Part shown: positions 26,401-41,400 of the stretch, piece after piece
Layout: each line of letters begins with the position of its first letter
Position numbering within the stretch: the first letter of the stretch is position 1
From: Maniola hyperantus
Taxonomy: Eukaryota; Arthropoda; Insecta; Lepidoptera; Nymphalidae
NCBI RefSeq assembly: GCF_902806685.2
Contig: NC_048561.1
Span: 6,723,439-6,787,438, forward strand
DNA length: 64,000 nt
Reading direction: 5' to 3'
The notes under the pieces: generated by a model
The model's input: only the letters and a program-made list of their open reading frames with translations
The model's database searches: none
What the model was told of the DNA's origin: nothing
Program-made: the position numbers and the translations under genes

Positions 26401-29400
26401 TCAGGCATGCAGGTTTCCTCCCGATGTTTTCATTCTATTTTAATTACTTAAAACGCACATAAGTCCAAAAAGTTGAGGTGCGTGCTCGGGATCGAACCCC
26501 CGACCTCCGATTAGAAGGCGGACGTCCTAACCACTAGGCTATCACAGCTTTTTTTTCATATCATATTTATCATAGTAAAATGTGAAAAATGTTATTCTCT
26601 ATCGTTTTGTTCAGAGGCATGAACCAGACCCCACGTTGAGGAGTGAGAGTTGCCTCTCTTTCGAGGGCTTCGTGAGGTTCCTCACGGACAAAGACAACTA
26701 CGCGTTCGTGCCTGAACAGAGGAGAGCCAACAACTTTGTCAGGTAAGTACTTTTATAAGTTGCGTCGATGTACCTGCGCAGAAATCTTATTTTTCAATGG
26801 CGCAAAAATATCTCAGATAAGTCACGAATGAACGAGACAGCAGGAGTCTCTGTCATTCTTGTTTAATGTCTTCCCGCGTCAAGCAATAATGGATTCTGAG
26901 CACAACTAAATTTTACAGTATTCGCATCCTCTTCTTACTAATGTAATATGAAAAGTACAGACAGAGTTTGACAGTTTTAAATTAAATTTAGAGCTGTCAA
27001 ACTGCTTGACTTTAGCTGCCAGTCGTGAACCAATAGTTTAAATTGGTAGCGTGCATTAAAAAATTCATGTTCCGGCTGGGCCCATATTTAGTTTAGAGAA
27101 AAACAACAGAATTGGCGCCAATTGTCTACTTATATTTCATTGGTGTACACAGTACGCGACAGGTCGAGATGGCAATCGGGGTATGAGGCGTGGGCCTCGC
27201 ACACCCTGTCGCGTACACTAAAGCCAATTAGCTTTGTACTTTAAGCTTGTTGCACAAATCTTAAGCCATCGGTTTTCCCAGCAAGCCCAGTCAAGAAGAC
27301 GACATACCCAAGGAGCTGTCTCGGGAAATGTCGGGTCCTCTCAGTCAGTACTACATCGCGAGCAGTCACAACACCTACCTCACTGGCCACCAGCTAAAGG
27401 GCGAGTCCTCCGTCGAGCTGTATAGCCAGGTATGTATATACCTACCTAATTACAAGAGATACCAGATAGATCGATAGGAAAATAATAAAATTATGATACG
27501 AAAAAACTCTGTTAGCGCGATACATGTTTACGTAGCGCCATCTAGTATGTTCGTTGTAAGTTGCTTCGTCTAAGCGGTATCCGTAGATCCTTTGAGTGGT
27601 TCGTATAGTGCCATCTAGAGCTAGTATAGAGAGTGCCACATAGGCAAGGAGCTGTCTCGGAAAATGACGGGCCCCCTCAGCCAGTACTACATCGCGAGCA
27701 GTCACAACACCTAACTCACTGGCCACCAGCTTAAGGGCGAGTCCTCCGTCGAACCAGGTATATGTATAGGTACCTAAATTTTACCAGATTATATTTCAAT
27801 CTATTCGATATCAATCGCAGCAATAGGAAAATCCTAAAATAACAAAATTATGATACGAAAAAACTCTGTTAGCGCGATACAGGTTTACGTAGTGACATCT
27901 AGTATGTTTGTTTTGAGTCAAAGCGATATCCGTAGATCCTTCGTGCTGTTCGTATATAGCGACCGCCACAGGGTTTAAAAATAAAAAACCTCAATACTTT
28001 AATTCACATTTATTCACTGAAACATACAAATCACACAATGTAGGAAACGAATCCCAAAATGCCTAATGGTACAACATATTCTCAATATCCCCCGTGGGGA
28101 AAATATTCCAAGAATGCCCCAATCATGGGGCAAACTGACAAATACTCTTACAGAAATACATATTTTATTATACTAAAATTTAGTTTAGTTTTTATGTAAA
28201 ATATTGTTTGTTTTAATGCGTGTTACGTCTATACCAGAATCTTGCGCGGTAATCGTCGCTACACGTTAAGAAAGCTGGCGCCGTACCAGAGTGAACTATG
28301 TGTCTGAAACGAAAATAAACAAAATACATACCTTAGTGTACTTCTAGAACCTTTTGGCGTGCATAGTTGCGTTGAACAATATTTTAATTAATATTCTTAC
28401 GTCTGATTATTATGTAATTACCCATAAGGACCCAAATTATCCAATTTATATTAGCACTTAGGAACCTTTTATATATATATTTTTAACGATACATTTTCAA
28501 TCTTTAGTTTTGATAAGTGCTTTTTCAAAACAAAATAAAAAATAGGTACCTTAAAAAATAAGAATGCCCTAGAACCTTCCTGCTTGTACAGTTTTATTTT
28601 ATTTTATTTATTAGGTTAATTTTCGGCTACTTACACTAATACATTAAAAAATACTTATTCATTATAACTTACTAAATGTAGTAAGTTAAGTATAGAGCGT
28701 TGTAACAATATTTTTAGCAAACGATGGCATTTTTTCCCTGATTACTGCATGCCCCATAATAACGCAAAGTGCCCCATCGCTATTATAAATTGACATCGGC
28801 TTTCAGGAACGCGTTTCCTATAGTTACAAGCGCTTTAAATATTATTTTATTTAAATAAGTATTTTTGGTAGATTACTCCCAATTACAACCCAAATTACAT
28901 AATTACGACCCAAATTGCCCCATCAATATACTATATATATAGTAATTTTCAGATAATTAGTTGAATGCCCCAACAGTATAAATTGACACCACCCGCCACT
29001 CGGTTTAATCGTTAAAGAAAAACGAACTTCAATATAAAATAATATCATTTTTGCAAGATTACCTGACTGCCCCATTATGCCCCAAAGACATAAGCTGACA
29101 TCGACTGGCACTGCGGGAATGCCACGTGCATAGAGACGTGGTAGCTTCGTCAGGGAACATTACGTAATCCTCCGTGTGGTTGAATATCGCTTGCGCGTGA
29201 TTTTCTTGTCTACCTAGATAAACAAAAGTATTATTTAATAACTAAATCCATACTCATCCGTATAAATATTATAAATGCCGTATAAATAGTGTATGTATGT
29301 CTGTTACCTTTTTAGCACTCTTGACCAAAGGGGAATGCCGAGATTTGGCCCAAAAGTGCCCAGCATAATTCTTATTTTCAAATATTCAAATTTATATTCA

Positions 29401-32400
29401 ATAAGCCATATCCAATCATTAAAAAAATTGTTTTACCAGTAGTTCCAGCTCCCGTGTATTGAATAAGACATCTACTGCTCGCCAGTTCCCAAAGTTTAAT
29501 AGACGAATCCATTCCAGAAGTCAATAGATACTGCAAAAGATATATGGGGCAAATTGAGATTAAAATGCCTTGAAAAAATGTCATGGGGCAAATTAGGAAA
29601 TCATTATAAAACCAACATAGTACGAAATTGCCGCGGCAAATTGCGGAATAGTTTATATTATGCAAAATTCAATTTGCTTAGTTAAATTAATTTTTGAAAA
29701 ATATTATGTTTATACTTCTGTACTAAGACATTTTGTAAGTAACTTAGGTTAAGTTTTATGAAAATAAATTTATTTTTATTTTTGTTTGCTTTTTATTGTT
29801 TACACAAATAGGCTACTTGACAATTTTTTTAAGTTGGTCTTAAATGGTTAATATTTGTCCTATTATATCAAAAAAATTAACACTATATTTTTTGCGCCCT
29901 AAAAACCGTAAAACTTTAATTTAAAAAAATATTTTTCTTAGACAGATGAAAACACTGTCGGCCATGTTTGGAAAACACTGTCGGCCATGTTTGGCCGATA
30001 GATTATCTGTGCTCTGACGTCATGCATTTGTAAACAACAGTATAACCCTGTGGTTATACTGTTGTTTACAAATGCATGACGTCAGAGCACAGATAATCTA
30101 TCGGCCAAACATGGCCGACAGTGTTTTCACCTGTCTAAGAAAAATATTTTTTTAAATTAAAGTTTTACGGTTTTTAGGGCGCAAAAAAATATAGTGTTAA
30201 TTTTTTTGATATAATAGGACAAATATTAACCATTTAAGACCAACTTAAAAAAATTGTCAAGTAGCCTATTACTTCAATTCACACAAAAATCGCTTCAGTT
30301 GACCCTTTTTAACTGTTTTATAAAAATCCTCCCTTAATCGGGGTTTATGTTAAAGAAAAATCGTCATGTATAATCTTACCAGTGACTTAAGATATTAGTT
30401 GATATATCATTCAGTCAGTTTATCCTTTCATATATTGTATAGTTGGTAATAAGCACTTTTTACTACTATGTAGTCAAACAGAATCGTGAATTGTAATATA
30501 TCGAAATAATTACTTTACCTTGCTATTTCGTGTAAATGCTACAGAACAAACTTCTGATCCGTCGTGAGCGTTTACGAAAGTGTTGAAACATCTATTGGAA
30601 ACCGTGTCCCAAAGTTTGATCGAGCCGTCTGCGCTGCCGCTAGCGAAGTACTTGCCATTTGGTGAAAATCTAGGAAAAATGGAAATCTATTACTAAACAC
30701 AATTGTATTAGCATGTAGCGTTCAATACGGTATTTGACAACTAGTCAAATCAGTAACTTTTGTATCAAACGTCAAAACGCGCACTTAGTATGCGATATTC
30801 TATGAAATACTGGAATGTTACGTCACATCATAATGACGTACTTTTTAGTTTAATTGATAATTTGAAATGGTTATTACACGTAAAACTAACAAAGGACGTG
30901 GATTTTATGTATTTTGGAAGATTCTCTATATTTAATAAATACTGAGAAATAATTTATTTTTGATGTAGTCAAATACACATTTAACGAATGAATAATGCCC
31001 AAGTGGCAAATAATTGTATTCGTATCTTCATTAGTGAGTCGCATCTCAGCTATGTGGTTAACATAATATAAAGAACACTGGAATTCACCATTTAGTGACT
31101 TGATTCGTGAGTTAAAATTTTTTTACAAAAAAAATAAAAACCGACTTCGATACACAAACACTAAAAATTTAAAAATAATTTAATTTATTACCGAATATAT
31201 TATGTATACAAGAGTTAATATAGTTCCATAATAATACTTTTTGGTGCCGGTGCCAATTAGCTTTAGCTGCGCGAATCGTCTAGACTTCATATTTTTATGA
31301 GACTCCACAATGGCACCTCATTGGCACCGACCCCAAAAAATATTATTATGGAACTATATTAACTCTTGTATACATAATATATTCGGTAATAAATTAAATT
31401 ATTTTTTAATTTTTAGTGTTTGTGTATCAAAGTCGGTTTTTATTTTTTTTGTAAAAAAAATTATTTTACAATTTTTAGTGGCCCCATGGAATTATGCTAT
31501 GACTGGTAAAAAATCTACTAAGTTAACTAAGCTATTACACTGATCGCGAGCAATTTACTCTTATCCGTTGAGGAGTTCCAGTATCTATCTTCGAAGATGT
31601 TCATCAGATCTTCACCAAATTTAAATGGGACCAATTTTGAAGTATACCCTTTCAAACAAAAAAAGAATTTTCAAAATCGGTCCAGGCGTCTTCGAGTAAT
31701 CGGGGAACATACATAAAGATTCCGACGAATTGAGAACCTCCTCCTTTTTTTGAAGTCGGTTAATTAAAATCACCATCCTGAGGTGAGGCTTCGCTAAGAA
31801 AATGGTACGCGAACCGAGGCTGAAAACTAGGAACATGCTAGAACTAAGAAATGATTTGTATAAAAGACGTGATTAAAAATGAACGTACTTGATAGAGTTG
31901 ACCTGTTTCTTGTGGTGGTGCGACGGTATGGGACACACGAAGCACTGGCTGGTGGTGACGTCATACAGGCGGATAACCGGGTGCGTTGTGGACGCTATGA
32001 TGTGATCGCCCAGTGGGTGGAATGCCACGCATAGCACTTGTTCCGCGTCCTACAGCGAAAATCATTATTTATTCTTCATTTTTAGGGTTCCGTACCTCAA
32101 AAAGAAAAACGGAACCCTTATAGGATCACTTTGTTGTCCGTCTGTCTGTCTGTCTTTCTGTCTATCAAGAAGCCTACAGGGTACTTCCCGTTGACCTAGA
32201 ATCATGAAATTTGGCAGGTAGGTAGATCTTATAGCTGACATTTGGGGAAAAATCTGAAAACCGTGAATTTAGGGTTAGATCACACAAAAAAAAATTAAAT
32301 TGTGGTCATGAACTAATAATTAGTATTTTCAACTTTCGAAGTGAGTGACTATATCAAGTGGGGTATCATATGAAAGGTCTTCTTCTGTGCATTCTAAAAT

Positions 32401-35400
32401 AGATTTTTATTTATTTTTATGGATCATAGTTTTTGAATTATCGTGCAAAATGTCGAAAAAATACGACTGTAGTACGGAACCCTCATTGCGCGAGCCTGAC
32501 TCGCACTTGACCGGTTTTTTTATTTTATATTTCGTATTCTTTATTTCTCAAAGGCAGCTACATTTCTATTTAGTTATTTACCGTAATAGATTTATACGCC
32601 TTCTTAGCAGATGCCTTAGTGATGTCGAATAGCTTGATGCAACAATCTCGAGACGCTGACACCAGAATCTGTTCCCGGGGATGGAAGTCTAGGGCTGTGA
32701 TCTCATCAGTATGATCATATCTAAGAGAAATGAAAACAATGTTCAGAATTAAAGATTCAGCAATTTTTGTAATCAATCTTTTTTTCCATTAAAACTCTGT
32801 CTATATCGCCTAATTGTATACCGAAATTTTCTTATATGAAATCTTCGGCAGCTCTTTTTAAATTTTAAGTTTTCACTATCGACATCGTCAAAATGCCAAA
32901 AACATGAAGTTTTAAAATGCATTTCAGTATTTGTTATTGCGGATAAGTGAGTAAAAAAACGAAGATTTTAAATATTTAAGAAAAAGATAAATTCGTATAT
33001 GTTGACTCTAAACACTCACAGAGTTCTAATAACAGGGTGTCCCTGTTGCTCCCTCCCTGGATCTACTTCTTCTGGTGCTGACTTGGCCAACATGCGCTCT
33101 ACGTCCAAAATCTAACAAGTATTAAAAAATAAGTTAATTAGTTCCACTCAGATGTAATATGTTTATTATTATTGAAAAGAGAAGACAAACAAAGGAAAAT
33201 AATTAATATTTCCTTCATTCATCGTTTTTATTTTATCGATAACATCTTATTTGTTTTTAGTCAGTGAATACAGTTAGTCAGTAAATTTATTGTCTTCTCG
33301 ATGCTTGCTATTTAGATTTTTATTTTATATTTTTTAAACACACATAAAAATAAAAATAATTAGAGAACCTGTTTATTACTTTACTACAAATACATACCTT
33401 TATACTAGCATCAACACTGCCAGTAGCAACAAGTTGTCCGCACGAACTAAAAGCACCCGCACGACAAGACATCTTGTGTGACGTCACGTACGCAGTCTCG
33501 TACGTCGCCGGTTCAGGGGCAAGCGACGACGCGTCCATTTCGAACTCCAAATCTAATATTAAAATTTCGGCACTTTTAACAAAAGCATCCAGTACTCTAA
33601 TTTTGATGAAGTAATTCCCAATTTGCCCCAAATACAAATTTGCTTGATTCCCATTTTACCCCAAACAAAAACTTACCAAAATATCTTGCTTTCCATTTTG
33701 CCTCAAATACAAACTTGGAAGAGTAGATTCACATTTTGATTCCAATACTAAGTTGCAAAAATTTTATAGACGACTGTACCCCATTTTAAGGTACATTTTA
33801 CCCCAAGTACTTATAAGTCCCGCAAATTGCTATTGCACTGGAAATGTCTCATTAACATCGAAATGACGTCATTTCGAAATCAGCCGAAATAAAAATATAC
33901 CATCAGCTCGAAACTAGTCTAGCGCTGACGTCACTATAATGGCGGCCACGCGCATTAGCAATTTGCGGGACTAATACTAGCAATATTCCGATTATACCCT
34001 AAGTAAATAAACCCGTAAAAATTGCAACAATTCCAAAACAAATACCAAGACCAAAACATACCAAAACCAGTAGTTCCAAGTAAATGCTCAGCCCCACTTG
34101 ATGCAGCAAGCCTATCCTTCCTGTCAGGCTCATGTTGCAGACCCACCATCATCAGGTTAAGAAGCCTACAATATCAAATAGGCCATTTCATACTCCATAC
34201 TTATACTACTAACTAGGATGGGTTCCTAACGAGTCACACCCAATTGTGGTGTGACTTGTTAGGAACCCATACATATAGGATACCTACTCTTTAAGAAGAA
34301 CACACTCATGTCTCTAGGACCAGTGGTTTAGGCTGTGTGTTGATATATAAGTCAGTCAGTCAGTCAGTCAGTCAGTCAGTCAGTTAGGACTTTGAATTTT
34401 ATATTTGTATGTGATTATGTAACAGACATAGTCAAATCAAATCAAATCAAATCATAAATATTGCCTTTAAGTTGCTGAGTGCTGACATAAATTATATAAG
34501 GAACACAGAAAAATATTAATAACTAGCTGATGCCCGCGACTTTGTCTGCGTGGAATTAGGTTTTTTAAAAATCCCATGGGAACTCTTTTATTTTCCGGGA
34601 TAAAAAGTAGCCTATGTCACTCTGCAGGTCTTTATCTATACGCATGCAAAAAAATCACGTCAATCCGTTGCACCGTTGCGACGTGATTGAAGGACAAACC
34701 AACAAACCAACAAACAAACACACTTTCGCATTTATAATAAGGGTACTGATACAGATAAAGAACTTAATAATAACAATTAAGAAGACCTAGGTCTATGTCT
34801 AGGACTAGGACTAGGCCTGAATTGTTAGTCATTACCTGACTAGGCTTGCCTCATTTATTGGCACCGATTCTAAGCACAACCTAATTTTAGAGTATTCGCA
34901 CCCCCTTCCCACCATTGTAATATGAAAAGGACAGAAGCAGTTTGACATTTCTAAATTTAATTTTTAGATGGTAAAACCCGTGATTTTAGCACGCACTCGT
35001 GAACCTACTGTTTAAATTTGTATTGTGCACTAAAATTTAGAGTCTTTAAAAGTGAAAGTCATGTTCCGTTCCTTTTTTAGCATTAGTAAAAAGAAAAGGA
35101 TGCAGATACTCTAAATTTAGTTTAGAGAGAGACTAGAGAATCGGGGCCAATGTATAAAGTCATATACTAACTTCTCTACATGGATAGAGTATAAGTATTT
35201 GTTGAGTTACCTGTCGCTCGGTGGACAGGGTGGATCAGCGTGGACGGTTGCTGACAGCGTTGCAGCAATGGGTTGGAAGCCGTCATAGTACAGCTGGCTG
35301 TAACGTTACAAATTATCTGTGCTTACGATTCAGATTTACATTAATTATTGTAAACATCATCATCATAAGCAACCCATCATCAAAGTGTTTTATAGATTTT

Positions 35401-38400
35401 AGAGAGGGCATTTTGTTTGAGGTAGTTACTTGCAGCAAAAATACATAATAATTATCACTCTGTTCAGCATCGTTTATGTGTGGATCGTTACTACATCGAT
35501 ATATTATTATTTATTACCATTTATCACAATAGACATAACCTATACCTACTTATCAAACTTTTCTAACACGCAAAATTAACAAATTCTACGCAACTAGAAC
35601 GGTTTTATACATTAATAATATATTAAAACGCTTAGAATACCTCACTTTTGTTTTGTTCCGAAATTTTCAACGTCTAAAATACGTAAACAGTCGAAAAATA
35701 AAATGCACTTTATACCTTATGATCATACGATAAAGCAACTCTCTGTTCTTCACCACATTCTTTGAATCGACTTCTCCAGTAGTTTCCTTCATTCTTTCTT
35801 CTATTAACGAAGAAATCTTGATTTTTACGAAAACCGGCAAACAAAATTTATTTGCGGTGTTTGTTTGAAAAATTCAACTAAACAACCACAGACTACAGGC
35901 GAATAACATAAAATTGACAACGTAATTGACAGTTTAATTGACGTTTTTCTATTGTCTATGATAACATGCGGGCTTGCTACAAGATTTTTTACGATTATTT
36001 AAATCGATTTCGTAGTTGCGTAGTGATACTGCAAAACTTACTGACGCTTGCTTTACTGGTAGACAGTTACACGGTTACATACAAATCAATACTTTCGATC
36101 ATGCGCGGTACCTACATAGACGACCATTGATGCTTGTGGTACAGCGGCATTTTTGCCTTGCAAATTGGAACACACTCGGGGTTCGATTACCAAAATGGAA
36201 TAGGTACAGTAGTTAGATACGGGGCAGAAAATAATTTACATCGACCTTTAGAATGAGATTTCATCATTGTAGAGCGTTGTTTCTGTCACTCATACCTATG
36301 TGACGTTATGTCAGTCTCAACGACAGAGACGATGTTCTACAAAACCGCTATCTCTTTCTAAAGGTTGATGTAGTTACCTACATTATTTTTTGCCATTACT
36401 GTAAATTCTTTAATATTGGCTTTCGTTTTTTACTCTTACAATTATTATTAAATATTATTTTTTAACAATATTTAGTACCTACCTAATAATTGTAAGAGTA
36501 GAATAATTTTTTAAGAGTTTTAGATTACTAGGGCTTATAGTGATTAGGTATTATCAGATGTTTGATAATAACCTGAATATACGGCTTAATGTGCTCTCCT
36601 AGACATGGAAGAAACGAAAAGACAAATTTTGGATCTCCAAAGTCAGTCATCCATCCTTGACTGACTTGATTAAACTTTGCTTAACAATCGAAATCGATTG
36701 ATATGCATTGTCACAACTAGGCCCCATGTGCCTCCTAATGCCCCTTCCAGGCTAGCCCACTTCTATCTTAGACTGCATCATCACTTACCACCAGGTGAGA
36801 TTGCACTCAAGGGCTAACTTGTATCCGAAACAAAATTGAACCTGTACTGTATCTATACTAATAAATAAAATTGACTGTCTGTAATTTCGAAATAACTACC
36901 TCATATTAAACTCATAATATGGTTATTTGAACTGTACCATAAATGAATCACACGTTTTAAAATGTTTTGTCTGTCTGTCTATCTGTCTGTTTGAACGGGC
37001 TAATTTTCGGAACGGCTGAACCTATTTCAACGGGACTTTCACAGACAAGTAGACAATTAACCAGGGAGTAACATAGGCTACTTTTACCGACTTTCAAAAA
37101 CGGAGGAGTTGTATTTTTCTACCTATGTACGCCGAAATCTCCGAGATTACTGAACTGATTTGCGTAGTTTCTTTTTTAATTGATAGAAAAACTTCGCAAT
37201 ATTGTCTCATAAAAAAATTGGATTCCAACTCCTCACGCGGATGAAGTTGCGGGCATCAGCATCAGGGCATAATACTAATTATATTAATCTTGAACAATAT
37301 AAAATGATGGTGTTATTATTTCCAGGTGTTGTTGACAGGCTGCCGGTGCGTGGAGCTGGACTGCTGGGACGGCGATGATGGCAACCCGGTCATCTACCAT
37401 GGACACACGTTCACTACAAAAATACCCTTTCGAAGAGTTGTCGAGACCATTGCAAGGTTTGCCTCTTTTTATTGTCCACTAGCGACCCACCCCGCGTCGG
37501 GTAGCTTATAACAATTTTTGAGGGATCTCTAACTTTTTGAAAATAAAATATAGCCTATGTCACGCTAGAATAATGTAGCTTTCTAAATTGAACCTTAGCC
37601 CTCGAATTACCTGATGTATTAACTACTAGGCTATCTTTTTATTTTATCCTAAAAAGTAATTCATGCCAATAAAGAAACGAATTCAAACGAAGCGATGCCA
37701 ATCCTTCTCTCTTACACTCTGATTTTTTTCTTGTGAGAGAATGCACTGCGTTCAAAAATAATGAACTTGTATTTTTTTAAACAATGCCTAACTAATGTAT
37801 TTCTCAATTTATAGAAGTGCCTTTGTGACGTCACCGTACCCTTTGATTTTGAGCATTGAGAATCACTGCAGTTTGCCACAGCAACAAGTTATGGCCAGCA
37901 CTTTTGAGGTCAGTAATTTCAAAATACGAATATACCTATACATCATAATATATCTATTGATTTGATATCCACTATTAAAACCTAATGAATAAAAAAGTAA
38001 GGACACCCGGTAGAAGCGAAGCTTCTTGCTAATCTTGTTTACAAGAATTTAATGCTTGACTATGCGTTCGCACAATATCATTCATCCGATTGAGTTGAAA
38101 ATTTGTACAGTTGTTGTTCATACTTTTGTAAACATATTATGACATAGTACCATCAACGTACAATAGGTGGCATGCAATTCGTTCAACAAAGAGGCATTAC
38201 TACGCATGCCGAGTACTATCTAGCAGTTTATAAACCCTACCAATGAAATTCGTATGTTCGTTTGTTTCACTTTTTACAAGTTAGTTCTCTCAAATGTCCG
38301 TAAAGTAGCTTCACTTCAAAAATTAATTATTCAAATAAAACGTATATTATGTATTTATGTCTTAAAATAGGTAATAATGTTAATTTTTGTATAATGTATA

Positions 38401-41400
38401 ATTCTGATGTTCCTTATTTTTTGCACATGCTTTACTAGCTCTGTTTTCATCCAGGCAGTGTTCGGAGATCAACTGGTGACGTCATTTCTTTTCGAAGTTG
38501 ATTACACGGATGAACCGCGGCTGCCCAGCCCAGAGCAGTTAAAATATAAGGTCAAAATAATTTATTTTTAATTAAACTTAAAATGTGGCTACAGTTTTTT
38601 CCGTTATGCTGCAGACTCACGTCGAAAATACGCACGAGATTTCCACTAAATTTAAATAAACCAAACCGAACGTAGGAACAACACGTGAGAATACCATAAT
38701 ATGGCCATGCTGTTCTTTTTTCTTGTTTCTCGTTCTTCACTTCTTCAGCTGTTCTCGAATACTCTTGTCATCATTTCCTTGATGTCATCGATTTTAAACG
38801 AACTTTTTTAATCGATTTTAAAATCGAGGAGATAGGCCGTACTTAAAAAAAGGCTCATATAGACGTTCCGAAATTATTAATTAAAGCGCGATATATACGC
38901 TACGGTTCTCATCTATTTTCTTGCGAGATGCCTGATGGTGCCAACTGGCTCACAAAATTTCTTTTTTCTTCCAGGTTTTAATAAAAAACAAAAAGATGTT
39001 GCCAGTTGAGTCGAGTCCAACGATAGGATTGACCGGAGCGAGCTCAGCGCAGGGATATGGCGGCGTGCTTGCAACGGCTTTTAGGTATTATAACTAAGCC
39101 TATAATCTTTATCATCGCTGGATATACGTCACTTGTAAGAACTTCCACACACTTTCCGCAGACTCCAACTAATGGGGCATCTTCCAACGCTGGGACGTGG
39201 GACCCTAACGTTTATCGGTTTTTCGAACTATGTGCCCTAGCCCCATTGCCGTTGCCACTTCAGCTTCGCAACCCACTGAGCTATGTCAGTCACTCTGGTT
39301 CACCTACGTAAGCAAGCATAGCATGATAGCCCTCTTTATTTATGAGGCTCATAGCGACCATGTCTATATAGTATATACGTCTATGTATACCACAGAATTC
39401 TACTGATGCAAATGATGAAATTGAATTCAATTGAATTGAATCGAGTTCAATTCAATAAATTCAATCAAATTGAAGTTCAAGTTCAATTTTTAAAAACCCG
39501 GATGGGATCGAAACTAGTCGGGCTAACGTCGACTAAACACGCGAGTAAAGCCGGGTGTGAGATATGAATAATGGAAATCACTCACGATAGTTTAAACGCT
39601 TAAATAAAACAGTTCAATTCAATAAGTTCAATTCAATTTTTCATTCACATCAGTCATATGCCTTCCCCCGTTCAGCATTTTTTTTTTGCGCAAAAGCGTC
39701 TTTACCTGCTATAGATAGCAGGTAGGGGTAGACCTACTGTAAATTCTTTTTTTAACCGACCGAAAAAGGAGGACGTTCTCAATTCATCGGAATCTTTTTT
39801 TATGTATGTTACCCGATTACTCGAAGACGCCTGGACCGATTTTGAAAATTCTTTTTTTGTTTGAAAACTTTCGATGTGGTCCCATATAAATTTGTCAATT
39901 CAACGGATTAGAGTACATTAGAGTACACAAGAGTACATTGCTCGCGATCAGTGTAATAGCTTAGTAAACAGTAGATTTTTAACCTAGCATAGCATATTTT
40001 AATACCATGGTATTATGGTTTTTAGTGGCCCCATGGGGCCACTAAAAATTGTTAAATAAAAAAAAATAACAAAAAACTAAAAACCAACTTCAATACACAA
40101 ACACTGAAAATTAAAAAATAATTTAATTTATTACCGAATATATTATATTGTATACAAAAGTTAATATAGTTCCATAATAATATTTTTTGGGGTCGGTGCC
40201 AATGAGGTGCCACTGTAGAGTCTCATTGGCACCGACCCCAAAAAATATTACGGAATTATTTTAGTGTTTGTGTAGGTATTGAAGTCGGTTTTTATTTTTT
40301 TTGTAAAAAAAATTTATTCGTCGTTCTCCAGGTCGAATGGCATCAGACACACCAGTTCATCATTACCAGACGCGAGCAACAGAACAAGTTCCATCATGTC
40401 CAACCAGTCAGCCGGTTCCTCACTCACGGAGTACTTCTCTGATGAAGACTACGATGAAGATGATGAGATTGACGGTAAACAACCTCATGAGCCTCAATAG
40501 CTCAACCGGTAAAGGAGTGGACTGAAAACCGAAAGGTCGACGGTTCAAACCCCACCCGTTGCACTATTGTCGTACCTACTCCTAGCACAAGCCTGACGCT
40601 TTGTTGGAGAGGAAAGAGGAATATTAGTCATTTAACATGGCTAATATTCTTTTTAAAAAAAACCCTTCTTTGTCCTAATTCTATAATTATTGCTGACCAG
40701 CTGATGGCCGCGACTTCGTCCACGTGGAGTTAGGTTTTATAAAAATCCCGTGGGAACTCTTTGATTTTCCGGGATAAAAAGCAGCCTATGTAACTCTCCA
40801 GGTCTCTATCTATACCCATGCAAAAATCACGTCAATCCGTTGCACCGTTGCGACGTGATTGAAGGACAAACCAATAAACCAACAAACCAACAAAGCAGCA
40901 AACCAACAAACCAATAAACCAACAAAGTACAAACCAACAAACAAACACACTTTCGCATTTATAAATTTAGGGTACTGATTTGAAAGGGTAAGTAAGTACA
41001 AGCGCAAGACGTATATAATAGACTAGCTTATGCTCGCGACTTTGTCCGCGTGGACTACATAAATTTCAAACCCCTATTTCACCCCCTCAGGGGTTGAATT
41101 TTCAAAAATCCTTTCTTAGCGGATGCCTACGTCATAATAGCTATATGCATGCTAAATTTCAGCCCGATCCGTCCAGTAGTTTGAGCTGTGCGTTGATAGA
41201 TCAGTCAGTCAGTCAGTCAGTCACCTTTTCCTTTTTAACCGACTTCAAAAAAGGAGGAGGTTCTCAATTCGTCGGAATCTTTTTTTATATATTTAGATAA
41301 ACTGTATTTCTTTATCTCCCTTTTAGAAAAAGAACTCCACAAAATTCTCAACTCATTAGAAGAGAAGGCTGGCCGGACGTCCCTTTCCCTCTACCAGAGT

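Noticed and set aside
35221..35448. Plus-strand small ORF near 35221
   Set aside because: It is antisense to the second CSTF1 coding exon, which has matching phases with its neighbours.
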